A stretch of DNA of 32,378 bases, from the NCBI GenBank assembly GCA_030525455.1, contig JAUNER010000027.1, positions 1 through 32,378 of the forward strand, given 5' to 3'. Made by a program: the position numbers and the translations under genes. Positions 24,643 to 32,378 of the stretch are shown in pieces. The notes beneath the pieces were generated by a model. That model saw nothing but the letters and a program-made list of their open reading frames with translations, was not told where the DNA came from and made no database searches. How positions within the stretch are numbered: the first letter of the stretch is position 1; every line of letters starts with the position of its first letter. This DNA is from Akkermansia sp. GTDB lineage: Bacteria; Verrucomicrobiota; Verrucomicrobiia; Verrucomicrobiales; Akkermansiaceae.

Positions 24643-25107
24643 TTAGAAATTAGATGTGCTGGGGGTGCTGATGCGGTGCGATGCAAAAATTTCTGCACGA
24701 CCGGAGGCGGCGTAGCCTGCACCCGGGGTTTGCTTAATTTCTACGATGCGGTGACCGGCGCCATCTAGCCCTGCGTCTACTGCGGCAGAAATGACGGCGA
24801 TGAGCTCAGGTGTCAACTCTGTCATTGATGAGTCAACAGCGGCTGCAATGATGGCCAGCATTTCCGGTGTCATGCCTTCAGCTTTGCCCGGTACTGGCGT
24901 AGCGGCTGGCGCCGCTACGGCTTTAGGGGCTTCAGCTTTGGCTTTTGCTCTATTCTGAATGGCTGCTGCGATGCTACCTGTCATTGAGAAAATGACGGCC
25001 AAACCGCATAAGCAGATACCCACCACTAGAATCCCAACGGTCTGATAGTTCAGACCTTCCATGAGACTGTAGGCGAGAGTATGAGCAAAGGCTGCTACTG
25101 AGAACAT
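24643..25107 (-). CDS. Sodium pump decarboxylase gamma-type subunit (OadG/MmdD-like)
   Basis: The protein has 154 residues. One membrane helix (TVGILVVGICLCGLAVIFSM, about 23-42) precedes an Ala-rich linker, then two near-identical helical units, MTPEMLAIIAAAVDS and LTPELIAVISAAVDA. The C-terminal GYAASGRAEIFASHRI is the typical OadG-family end. It would hold the carboxyltransferase to the membrane beta subunit. The unit duplication is unusual. Operon position is between mmdA (23 bp) and mmdC (85 bp). Confidence 0.85.
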   Translation of the reverse strand: MFSVAAFAHTLAYSLMEGLNYQTVGILVVGICLCGLAVIFSMTGSIAAAIQNRAKAKAEAPKAVAAPAATPVPGKAEGMTPEMLAIIAAAVDSSMTELTPELIAVISAAVDAGLDGAGHRIVEIKQTPGAGYAASGRAEIFASHRISTPSTSNF

Positions 25108-25130
25108 AGTTTAACTGATAGGTGGACTGG

Positions 25131-26696
25131 TTATAGCGGGATGTTGCCGTGCTTCTTAGCCGGGCGAACTTCCTTCTTATTAAGGAGCGTACGCAGAGCA
25201 AAGGCAATCTTGGCACGGGTTTCAGCCGGGTTGATAACTTCGGTGATTTGACCCATACCTGCGGCTACATACGGATTGTAGAAGGCTTCACGGTACTCAG
25301 CAAGCAATTCTGCTTGGCGAGCTGCTTGGGCTGCCGGGTCTTCTACTGCCTTTAATTCGCGACCATAGAGAACCGGTACGGCACCTTCTGCACCCATCAC
25401 AGCGATTTCTGCACCTGGCCATGCAAAGACGGCGTCTGCACCAAGGTCCTTACAGCACATGGCGATGTAAGCACCACCGTATGCCTTACGCATGATGAGA
25501 GTTACCTTCGGAACTGTGGCCTGAGAGTAAGCAAAGATGAGCTTAGCACCGTGACGAATGATACCACCGCGTTCCTGATTTTTACCGGGTAAGAAGCCGG
25601 GAACGTCAACGAGGTTGACCAGCGGTGTATTGAAGGCGTTACAGAAGCGGATGAAGCGTGCAGCCTTGTCAGCAGAGTCGATGTCTAAGCAACCTGCTTT
25701 TACAGCCGGTTGGTTAGCAATGATACCAACGACAACGCCACCGATGCGACCGAAACCAACAACAACGTTCTTGGCAAAGTCCTTCTGAACTTCCAAGAAG
25801 TCACCGTTGTCTACCAACTTAGCAATAACCGGCTGAACGTCGAGCGGTGTGCGGTTATCTGCCGGGATGAGGTCGCTCATGCTGGCATCAGAGCTAAGGT
25901 CGAGCGGGGTGTCGAGCTTGTGCGGTGGGTTTTCTGAGTTATTGGCAGGCAGGAATGAGAGCAAACGCTTGAGGATGTCAAGGGCGTGTGCATCGCTTTC
26001 TGCTACGAAGTGAACGTTACCGGAAACAGCGGCATGGATGGCGGCAGAACCAATTTCATCCATGGTGCATTTTTCATAAGTAACTTGTTCAATCACCTTA
26101 GGACCGGTGATGTACATACCTGCGTTACCGGAGTTACGCATGATGATGAAGTCGGTCAGAGCCGGGGAGTAAGCGGCACCCCCTGCACATGGTCCGAGAA
26201 TCATGGAAATCTGAGGAACAACACCGGAAGCAAGTACGTTATTGTAGAATACCTGTGCATAGCCGGAAAGTGCAGCCACACCTTCCTGCAAACGAGCACC
26301 ACCGGAGTCGTTTACTGTCACCATGGGAATGCCTGCTTTCAGAGCATATTCCTGTGCAGAGCAAATCTTCATGGCGTGCATATAGCCAAGAGAACCACCC
26401 TGGGCAAGGAAGTCAGATGCGGCACAAGCAACGGGGCGACCGCCTACCAGACCGAAGCCGGAAACGACACCGTCACCGGGGATTTCCTTTTTGCCCATGC
26501 CAAAGTTATGGCAGTTGTGGCGTACGTGCATACCGATTTCAGAGAAAGTGCCCTCTTCAAAGAGGTAGCCCATACGGTCACGGGCTGTCATGTCGCCTTT
26601 CTCACGGCGTTTGTCGATCTTTTCCTGACCGCCGCTGAGGATTACCTTTTGGCGGCGGCTGTTAAGATCGTCGATTAATTTTGGGTCAATAGCCAT
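25131..26696 (-). CDS. mmdA: Methylmalonyl-CoA decarboxylase alpha (carboxyltransferase) subunit
   Basis: The protein has 521 residues, the standard length of acyl-CoA carboxylase beta/carboxyltransferase proteins. It has the N- and C-terminal crotonase-like halves. Oxyanion-hole and CoA-binding features include NDSGGARLQEGV, GPCAGGAAYSPALTDF, VDVPGFLPGKNQERGGIIRHGAKL and KAYGGAYIAM. It transfers the carboxyl of (S)-methylmalonyl-CoA to biotin on MmdC, giving propionyl-CoA. Sequence alone does not separate this from a propionyl-CoA carboxylase beta chain. The adjacent sodium-pump subunits make the decarboxylase call strong. Confidence 0.92.
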   Translation of the reverse strand: MAIDPKLIDDLNSRRQKVILSGGQEKIDKRREKGDMTARDRMGYLFEEGTFSEIGMHVRHNCHNFGMGKKEIPGDGVVSGFGLVGGRPVACAASDFLAQGGSLGYMHAMKICSAQEYALKAGIPMVTVNDSGGARLQEGVAALSGYAQVFYNNVLASGVVPQISMILGPCAGGAAYSPALTDFIIMRNSGNAGMYITGPKVIEQVTYEKCTMDEIGSAAIHAAVSGNVHFVAESDAHALDILKRLLSFLPANNSENPPHKLDTPLDLSSDASMSDLIPADNRTPLDVQPVIAKLVDNGDFLEVQKDFAKNVVVGFGRIGGVVVGIIANQPAVKAGCLDIDSADKAARFIRFCNAFNTPLVNLVDVPGFLPGKNQERGGIIRHGAKLIFAYSQATVPKVTLIMRKAYGGAYIAMCCKDLGADAVFAWPGAEIAVMGAEGAVPVLYGRELKAVEDPAAQAARQAELLAEYREAFYNPYVAAGMGQITEVINPAETRAKIAFALRTLLNKKEVRPAKKHGNIPL

Positions 26697-26723
26697 TGTT
26701 AATATGTGTTGATGTACAGAGAA

Positions 26724-27134
26724 TTAGTGACCTTCCGGGTGCTGGCAGAATTCTGTCAATACGCCAAAGGTGTTTTTCGGGTGCAGGAATGTTACCTGTG
26801 TATTGTGAGCACCGGGTACAGGCGGGTCGTTTAGCACGGTAATGCCTGCTTCTTTAGCCTGAGCAATGTTTGCAGTGATGTCGCCTGTTTTGAAAGCGAT
26901 GTGGTGGATGCCTTCACCTTTCTTTTCGATGGCCTTAGCAATGGCACTTTCAGGTGAGGTCGGTTCGAGCAGTTCGATGTGTACCCCTGCGACGTCAAAC
27001 ATGGCGACGCGTACCTTTTGGGTTGGTACTTCTTCAATGTGTGGCTCACCGAAGCCAAGGGCGTCACGATAGTATGGTATAGTGGCGTCTAGGCTTTTTA
27101 CAGCGATGCCGATGTGGTCGATTTGTTGGATCAT
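26724..27134 (-). CDS. mce: Methylmalonyl-CoA epimerase
   Basis: The protein has 136 residues with a double VOC fold. IDHIGIAVKSLD at the start and GEGIHHIAFKTGDI in the middle supply the metal-binding histidines. FGVLTEFCQ at the end supplies a glutamate. It converts (R)-methylmalonyl-CoA, the mutase product, to the S form used by MmdA. It is the first gene of the operon, 27 bp before mmdA. The 134 bp upstream contain no gene and presumably hold the operon promoter, which I could not place. Confidence 0.93.
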   Translation of the reverse strand: MIQQIDHIGIAVKSLDATIPYYRDALGFGEPHIEEVPTQKVRVAMFDVAGVHIELLEPTSPESAIAKAIEKKGEGIHHIAFKTGDITANIAQAKEAGITVLNDPPVPGAHNTQVTFLHPKNTFGVLTEFCQHPEGH

Positions 27135-27268
27135 AATGCGTTCGATGGTTTGATAAGAGGTTACACGGGCATAGTGCCTGCGCTAATCATCACCCCTATT
27201 AAAGCGAATTTTTCTGATTTTGAAAGCCAAAATCGGCAAATTATGCCTCAATATGGGAAAAATCTTTT

Positions 27269-28192
27269 TTAGTCGTTGTTTTTGCTGATGGATTTTGAGA
27301 GAAATGAAATGAGTTTATCGTAGTATTCTTTCGATTTATCGTAGTAGGACTGTGGGTCAATTCCTAGTTTGGCACGGAAGAGAAGCCAGAGCTTGTGAAA
27401 GGTATTGACGCGGTAACGAATGCTGAAAATTTGGAATCCATCGGCTTGCATTTTTTCAAGGATGGTGTGGTAAATCAGGCTCATGGCCTGTGCCGGACGT
27501 AGGGCTTGTTTGTCTTCGCTGCTGAGGGCGGCGTATTCGCGTTCCGCTTCGGCAAAGTACGATTCGGCTAGTTCGGCTTCGTGTTTCAGTAGGGCGAGTA
27601 AGGCAGGGGTGCTTGCGTTTTGTGCTAAATCATCTAGGGTGTAGCCAAATTTCTGCATATCCTCTAGGGGTAGGTAGATGCGACCGTTTTTATTGTAGTC
27701 TTCAGCTACATCGCGGATGATATTGACGAGTTGAAGGGCGTGCCCCAGTGCCACGGCATAGGGGAATGCCGCTTCGCTTGCCCCCATGATTCGTGCAGAG
27801 CTGAGCCCTACGCAACTGGCTACACAGTAAGTGTAGGAAAGCAATTCGTTTCTGTCTTTTGGCTGAGTGGGGTGAATGTCTCGGCGACAGCCCTCAATGA
27901 GGTGAAGCATGGGAGCTGTGTCCAGATTGAGGGTAGAGATGAGCTTGATGATGTCTGTTTCCAGCTCAGTTAATTCTAAATCTGCTACATTATTATTGAC
28001 AACACGAATCCAGCGGTTGAGAGCATCATGTCTTTCTTCCGGGGTCATGCCGGGTTCATCTACGATGTCATCGATGGTTCTACAAAAGGCATAGAACTCA
28101 GCCATATGGCGGCGTTCTTCCTCCGGTAAGTCTATGAGGGCAAAGGCCAAATTTGATTTTGCGTTTGCCGTTATGTTTTCTGCTTCACTCAT
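27269..28192 (-). CDS. hpnD: Squalene/phytoene synthase family protein, likely presqualene diphosphate synthase
   Basis: The protein has 307 residues. Two Asp-rich motifs bind the diphosphates: DDIVDE (41-46) and DVAEDY (161-166), the latter followed by NGRIYLP. The YTYCVASCVGL segment and the QLVNIIRDV helix are family signatures. The length and the first motif fit HpnD-type enzymes, which join two farnesyl diphosphates in bacterial squalene/hopanoid synthesis. HpnC- or phytoene-type activity cannot be excluded, and no other hopanoid gene is here. I chose the ATG at 28192, 34 bp after the lepB stop. The frame runs on to 28327, but only by overlapping lepB. Confidence 0.8.
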   Translation of the reverse strand: MSEAENITANAKSNLAFALIDLPEEERRHMAEFYAFCRTIDDIVDEPGMTPEERHDALNRWIRVVNNNVADLELTELETDIIKLISTLNLDTAPMLHLIEGCRRDIHPTQPKDRNELLSYTYCVASCVGLSSARIMGASEAAFPYAVALGHALQLVNIIRDVAEDYNKNGRIYLPLEDMQKFGYTLDDLAQNASTPALLALLKHEAELAESYFAEAEREYAALSSEDKQALRPAQAMSLIYHTILEKMQADGFQIFSIRYRVNTFHKLWLLFRAKLGIDPQSYYDKSKEYYDKLISFLSKSISKNND

Positions 28193-28226
28193 GATTGCGA
28201 AGAAATCCGGGCTAATAGAGAAGAGG

Positions 28227-29492
28227 TTACGGGATGATGCCCCAGTGTTCTGTAAAGGGCCATAGACAGAAACTAGCCGGTCCCACGATGTTGTATTGGT
28301 GTACCGGACCCCAGTAGCGAGAGTCAAAGGAGTTTTGCCTGGTGGAGTTATCCCCTAGGGCTAGGTATTCGTTGAGCCATGGTTTGGTCTTGTCTTTTTT
28401 CAGTAATACGCTATTGCCCTCGGTGAGGTAGTAGCGGGTGTCTAGTAGGTGGCGTGGTGCCGGCATGGCGATGTAACCACAGTCTTGGTAGGGGGCTTTC
28501 CCGGCGGCGACGCGTTGTAGAGTTGGTTCTTTAGCTTGTTCGCCATTGACGATGAGGTGTTTATTGGCGATACTAATAGTGTCGGTAGGGAGACCACACA
28601 GGCGTTTTACATAGTGAGTGCCGCCCTCTTGACCTGTGCCTGTACCGGCGGAGATTCCACTGATGCCACGGGTATCAAAGACAAAGACTTCACCGCGTTC
28701 CGGTTTGCGGAAGTGGTAAGCCATTTTATTGACGATGATGAGGTCGCCTGCATCAAATCTGGCATTGACGATTTCTTCGCCGGCTTTGAATGTGCGGAAT
28801 GGTGTGTGTTGTTCTGAGGGGATTGAGGCTTTCCTATTGAGGAAGTATCGTTGTGTTTCTGCCTCGGCTGCCGGGATTTTAATGGTTGAGCCGTCGTTAA
28901 AGAGTACTTCTGTAACGGTAAAGAGTTTCCATTCGGTTTTTTGTCGGAATTTGACGATTTTTTTTGTTTGGTTGGCAATTTCTCGGTTGTAGGAACCACC
29001 ATAAACAATCATGGCCCCGACTTTTTCGGCAAATGTGGCTTCTTCACCGCTTTGGTCAATGGAGCGAATACCGTTGAGCGATGGTTGCATGGAACCTGTG
29101 GGAATACGGAAGGGCTGGAGTATATAACAGCGTAAGCCTAAAAAGATGGCGATGATGACAAAGAGAACTTCTACGTTTTCTGCTAAACCGGAAAGTATGC
29201 CGCCGGGGGTGCTTTTTAGGGTGGATTCCCAGCGTGCAGAAAGTTTCTCGGTTTGTTCTTTATCCCATGTTCTTAGGGCTGCTCGTAATTCGTTGCGTCC
29301 GCATTGAAATTCTTCCAGGGTTTCTGCGGGCATCACATCTGAGTGAAAGTTGATGTATCGGCTTAGGGCTTTTAGGACTAAGTTGCCTTGTTTTCTCCAT
29401 TTGGGGGTAAACCATGCAATCAATGTATGGTCAATGAGGTAAACCAAAAGGGCATTGAGCGGTGAGCATTTGTGGTATAAGCTGGCAAGCAT
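28227..29492 (-). CDS. lepB: Signal peptidase I with extended N terminus
   Basis: The protein has 421 residues, long for the family. An N-terminal region of about 100 residues precedes the membrane segment VLFVIIAIFLGLRCYIL. The catalytic box FRIPTGSMQPSL places the nucleophile at Ser134. YVKRLCGLPTDTISI places the general-base Lys at 296. GDNSTRQNSFDSRYWGPV is the last conserved box. An insertion of about 100 residues lies between the Ser and the DLIIVNKM region. It would remove signal peptides from exported proteins such as the IdeS-like protein. It is followed after 34 bp by the synthase gene. Confidence 0.93.
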   Translation of the reverse strand: MLASLYHKCSPLNALLVYLIDHTLIAWFTPKWRKQGNLVLKALSRYINFHSDVMPAETLEEFQCGRNELRAALRTWDKEQTEKLSARWESTLKSTPGGILSGLAENVEVLFVIIAIFLGLRCYILQPFRIPTGSMQPSLNGIRSIDQSGEEATFAEKVGAMIVYGGSYNREIANQTKKIVKFRQKTEWKLFTVTEVLFNDGSTIKIPAAEAETQRYFLNRKASIPSEQHTPFRTFKAGEEIVNARFDAGDLIIVNKMAYHFRKPERGEVFVFDTRGISGISAGTGTGQEGGTHYVKRLCGLPTDTISIANKHLIVNGEQAKEPTLQRVAAGKAPYQDCGYIAMPAPRHLLDTRYYLTEGNSVLLKKDKTKPWLNEYLALGDNSTRQNSFDSRYWGPVHQYNIVGPASFCLWPFTEHWGIIP

Positions 29493-29563
29493 GGTTCCTT
29501 AGTGTGTAGATGTGTAGGGGTATATTGCCTTTTTCTGTGTCCTTATTAAAGGATAAAATGCGA

Positions 29564-30940
29564 TTACGACAGACCCATTTTTCCGGGGTTAAGTATGTTT
29601 TTGGGGTCAAGTGCTGATTTAATAGTTTGATGTAGAATGAATGTCGATTCGCTTACGGCATTTTTGAACCATGGGGCTTTAGCGAGCCCAATGCCGTGTT
29701 CTCCGGTGATGGACCCACCATGTGCCAGTACCCAATCAAAGAGTTTGTGTACACATTCGTCTGCTTTTTGTTTTTTTTCGGGGTTGGCGTAGTCGTCTAC
29801 CATGATGTTGGTATGGATGTTGCCGTCGCCCGAGTGCCCGAAACAGGCTATGTCCAGCCCGCTTTTTTCACTCATTTCCCGACAAAATTCTACGAGGGCA
29901 ACCAGTTGTGACCGGGGAATAACGATGTCTTCGTTGAGCTTGGTCATGCCGGTGGCTTTCAGACTGTACGAAAATTCTCGCCTTAGTTGCCAAATGGCTT
30001 CTGCTTCAGCTTCGCTGTTGGCTCGTTGGATGTTGGTGGCTCCGCCATTCTTTAGGAGTTCACAGAGGGCATCGAGTTCTTCGGCTACTGCTTGCGGGCG
30101 ACCGTCTACTTCGACGATGAGGTGACCTTTGCCGTCTTTGGGTAGGGCGTTTTCGCCTAGGTAGCGACGAGCGGCGGCTAGGGTAAATCCGTCTGTGATT
30201 TCCAGAGCAGAGGGCAGATGCCCGTGGTTTAGGATGTTTTGGACGGCGGCTGCTGCCATGTGAAATTCCGGGAAGCTCACACTGAGTGCCCCGATGGCGA
30301 GTGGGTGGGGGATGATGCGTAGGGTGGCTTCTGTAATGACCCCTAGCATTCCTTCAGACCCTATAAATAGGTCTGCCAGGTTAAAGCCTGTTTTATTTTT
30401 GTGAGTGCGACCACCACAGCTTACGATGTCGCCATTGGCCAGTACTACCGTTAGCCCCAGTACGTATGAGCGGGTGACTCCGTATTTCAAACAGCGTGGC
30501 CCCCCGGCATTGGTGGCTATGTTCCCCCCCAGACTGCATTCTTTCTTCGAGGCCGGGTCAGGGGGGTAAAACCAGCCTAGTTCTCTGACTGCTTGTTGTA
30601 AATCAGCGGTGATGACTCCGGCTTCGACGATGGCCACCCCATCGGCGGTGCAGATTTCAATGATGCGGTTCATTTTCTCTAGCGTCAGACAAATACCCCC
30701 TCGTACCGGTACACAGCCCCCCACATACCCCACTCCTGCACCGCGTGCCGTTACGGGTATGTTGTGGGCAGAGGCATATTGCATCAGGCGTGCAACTTCT
30801 TCCGTAGATTCCGGGAATACTACTGCCTCCGGCAGGGCTGTCGCATACCATTTGTCGCCTGAGTAGGCTTGCAGTACTTCCGGTTCTGTGCTTACTTGTG
30901 CCGTGCCGAGTAGTTGTGTGAGTTCTGTCGCTAGAGACAT
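29564..30940 (-). CDS. glcD: FAD-linked oxidase, GlcD-type (glycolate or D-lactate oxidation)
   Basis: The protein has 458 residues. The FAD-binding PCMH domain shows VTARGAGVGYVGG, PDPASKKECSLGGNIATNAGG and KYGVTRSYVLGL. The C-terminal domain shows CFGHSGDGNIHTNI, GGSITGEHGIGLAK and a final LDPKNILNPGKM. It oxidises a 2-hydroxy acid such as glycolate or D-lactate. No GlcE or GlcF partner is adjacent, so substrate and electron acceptor are open. It begins 3 bp after the stop of the CBM9-like gene, implying coupled expression. Confidence 0.88.
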   Translation of the reverse strand: MSLATELTQLLGTAQVSTEPEVLQAYSGDKWYATALPEAVVFPESTEEVARLMQYASAHNIPVTARGAGVGYVGGCVPVRGGICLTLEKMNRIIEICTADGVAIVEAGVITADLQQAVRELGWFYPPDPASKKECSLGGNIATNAGGPRCLKYGVTRSYVLGLTVVLANGDIVSCGGRTHKNKTGFNLADLFIGSEGMLGVITEATLRIIPHPLAIGALSVSFPEFHMAAAAVQNILNHGHLPSALEITDGFTLAAARRYLGENALPKDGKGHLIVEVDGRPQAVAEELDALCELLKNGGATNIQRANSEAEAEAIWQLRREFSYSLKATGMTKLNEDIVIPRSQLVALVEFCREMSEKSGLDIACFGHSGDGNIHTNIMVDDYANPEKKQKADECVHKLFDWVLAHGGSITGEHGIGLAKAPWFKNAVSESTFILHQTIKSALDPKNILNPGKMGLS

Positions 30941-30943
30941 CTC

Positions 30944-31528
30944 TTATTTGAGAATTGGGCTTGAGAAACTTGCCGGGCGGTGGAAGTCCGGTTCGCCGGA
31001 TAAATCGTCTGCTGTCGTGAGGAAAATTTGGTCCGGTGTTTCCAGAATAAATGTCGTGGCTAGTTTGCAGTCGCGAATGTCTATGCCGCGTAGGTCTGCC
31101 AGCGGGATTTTTGCCATCACACACCAGCCGTTTTCATCGGTGCAAAAATCGGTTTCTACGGCTAATGGTGCAGGGATTTTTTCATCCGCACGTCGCACGT
31201 CTTCAAAGGCACATGCCCACCATGCCCCATTGGGGGCTAGGTTAAATTCCCAGTAGTTTTTCCCGGAGCCTGCGGCTATAAACCATTCTGCCAGGTCGTA
31301 TTTCCAGAGTTCGGCTTGGAATTGCCCCGGGCGGGCATCGGGATGAATGGTGGCCGGTTTTTGCCGTGCTGCTAGAAACCACAGGTTTTGACCATCTGTG
31401 GCAAAGGCAAATTCTGCTACAGGGTCGACATCATAGCCGTACCAATCGTTTACCAGTTCCTGGCGAGGGAGTGATGCCAGTTGCGAAAAACTTCCTTCAA
31501 ATGCCCATTGGTGGATGATTGCTTGCAT
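30944..31528 (-). CDS. CBM9/DOMON-like domain protein
   Basis: The protein has 194 residues with no signal peptide. ELWKYDLAEWFIA, followed by WEFNLAPNGAWWACAFE, resembles the CBM9-like fold of endoxylanase carbohydrate-binding modules and related single-domain proteins. A later GWCVMAKIPLADL fits the last strands. Lacking a secretion signal or a catalytic domain, it is unlikely to act on external polysaccharide. Its role is unknown. It is the first gene of a two-gene unit with glcD and is divergent from the hydrolase-like gene. Confidence 0.65.
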   Translation of the reverse strand: MQAIIHQWAFEGSFSQLASLPRQELVNDWYGYDVDPVAEFAFATDGQNLWFLAARQKPATIHPDARPGQFQAELWKYDLAEWFIAAGSGKNYWEFNLAPNGAWWACAFEDVRRADEKIPAPLAVETDFCTDENGWCVMAKIPLADLRGIDIRDCKLATTFILETPDQIFLTTADDLSGEPDFHRPASFSSPILK

Positions 31529-31607
31529 GATATCAGATTGGACTCTTTTGAAAATTTTTCAAGTCAGAACGTCCTATTGGCTTGGAAATTGACGCGATTT
31601 CTTCATT

Positions 31608-32270
31608 ATGGTCCTTGTTATGTTTCCACAGTATCCGCTTCCAGATTCCTGTGCCGAGTTATCACCCCGCTATGCCGTGGTGTTTATCGGGGGATTTTGT
31701 GATGTGGTTTTTGGGGTGATGGCTCGCTTGGGCGATGAGTTTGGCGGATTTTTACCCGGTGTTCCGTTTGTGAAGGCGTATTACCATTGGGATGGTGATG
31801 GTGCCGGGGTGTTTTGGGATTGTAGTTCTCGTATTTTATCAGATATTCAATTGTTTCGTGAACGGTATCCCTCACTTCCTTTAGTGATAGTTGGGCATAG
31901 CTATGGTGGCTCATGTGCCTTGCATTTATGCCATTCGCTTTCTTCTTCCTCTGCTCCTATCGCTCTTGTGACAAATGACCCTGTGGCCAGACGTCAGTCC
32001 CCTCGGCGCCCGAATTCTGTGGATTGGTGGGCTAATTGTTTTTTATCTGAGGGCGGTGGGGTGCTGGATGTGGTGCCTCGTATCGGCGGTCGCTGGGGCT
32101 TCTGTTCTCAGGCTGATGTGAATTTGGATTTTTCCGGCTATGCTTATGATTCCTCTGGTAAATTATTTTCTCACGACCGCCCGGCTCCTATGTTTTTCGA
32201 AAACCCCGATTCTTCCCTAGGCGGACTCTTTGATGCGACTGCTCAGTGGTTAAAAAGGGTACTGGAGTAG
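31608..32270 (+). CDS. Alpha/beta-hydrolase-like protein
   Basis: The protein has 220 residues. VIVGHSYGGSCALHLC carries the GxSxG nucleophile elbow (GHSYGG). YAVVFIGGF earlier is compatible with the first strand and oxyanion loop. LFSHDRPAPMFF near the end offers a possible catalytic histidine. The segment VDWWANCFLSEGG...VVPRIGGRWGF looks conserved but is unfamiliar. No substrate can be named. An in-frame ATG at 31620 is an alternative start. Confidence 0.65.
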   Translation: MVLVMFPQYPLPDSCAELSPRYAVVFIGGFCDVVFGVMARLGDEFGGFLPGVPFVKAYYHWDGDGAGVFWDCSSRILSDIQLFRERYPSLPLVIVGHSYGGSCALHLCHSLSSSSAPIALVTNDPVARRQSPRRPNSVDWWANCFLSEGGGVLDVVPRIGGRWGFCSQADVNLDFSGYAYDSSGKLFSHDRPAPMFFENPDSSLGGLFDATAQWLKRVLE

Positions 32271-32378
32271 GGGTGAAAGGGGGGATTCCGTCCCCAAACC
32301 GTAAGCGAAGTATGTCGGTAGGGCCAACCGGCCCCCGAAAAACACACTTACCGGACCATTCGGCTTTAGCCCAAATGG
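32271..32378. other. Structured region at the window end, unassigned
   Basis: Two short perfect stems are visible: GGGGA-ttccg-TCCCC at about 32282-32296, and GGGCC-aacc-GGCCC at about 32321-32334. On the minus strand the frame from the window edge stays open to a TAA at 32250-32252, so this could be the 3' end of a gene cut off by the window. Neither reading is secure. Confidence 0.25.

Noticed and set aside
25986..26678. Long plus-strand open frames opposite mmdA
   Set aside because: mmdA has all family motifs, and the antisense frames have no recognisable domain or suitable start context.
27269..28327. Longer start of the squalene/phytoene synthase
   Set aside because: It would overlap the lepB 3' end by about 100 bp; the ATG at 28192 begins where family similarity starts.

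Overview
The window looks like chromosomal DNA from a Verrucomicrobiota bacterium, most likely a gut-type, Akkermansia-like lineage. The evidence is a secreted protein ending in a PEP-CTERM sorting tail with a poly-arginine end (11548-12564), a propionate-forming sodium-pump methylmalonyl-CoA decarboxylase operon, two tandem PilT-type ATPases, Sel1-repeat proteins, and a GntR-headed regulator with a sugar-binding-like sensor. The lineage is inferred from gene content. No rRNA, tRNA, CRISPR array or insertion sequence was found.

Positions 1-7300 form an accessory, defence-like island. A four-helix-bundle (23S rRNA intervening-sequence type) gene is enclosed by inverted repeats and sits directly before a type III restriction Res subunit. 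A hipB/hipA pair follows, then an AAA_14/DUF4143 ATPase on the opposite strand. The ATPase gene is flanked by two nearly identical 190-bp direct repeats, each holding three 33-bp iterons and the same 14-codon ATPase gene tail. A second, palindromic repeat of about 48 bp brackets the whole hipBA-ATPase block (3718-7303).

Positions 7384-10701 (minus) hold two PilT-type ATPases and a membrane-anchored parvulin prolyl isomerase in operon order. Positions 10894-14559 hold an MTH1-like Nudix hydrolase, an IdeS-like secreted cysteine protease with a PEP-CTERM tail, a Sel1-repeat protein and YbaK. Positions 14561-20061 (minus) hold a GntR-type regulator, a very large exported Sel1-like protein, a zinc-ribbon protein, ribosomal protein S20 with a clear promoter and hairpin, and a multi-pass membrane protein.

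Positions 20132-27134 are a seven-gene minus-strand operon in the order mce, mmdA, oadG/mmdD-like, mmdC, mmdB, birA and succinate CoA-transferase, closed by a good terminator. With a methylmalonyl-CoA mutase encoded elsewhere, these genes convert succinate to propionate and export sodium. They include the ligase that would biotinylate the carrier and the CoA-transferase that would recycle propionyl-CoA.

The remainder holds a squalene/phytoene synthase-family gene behind an extended signal peptidase I gene, a GlcD-type FAD oxidase with a CBM9-like protein 3 bp upstream, and a small alpha/beta-hydrolase-like protein. The last 100 bases are structured but unassigned.
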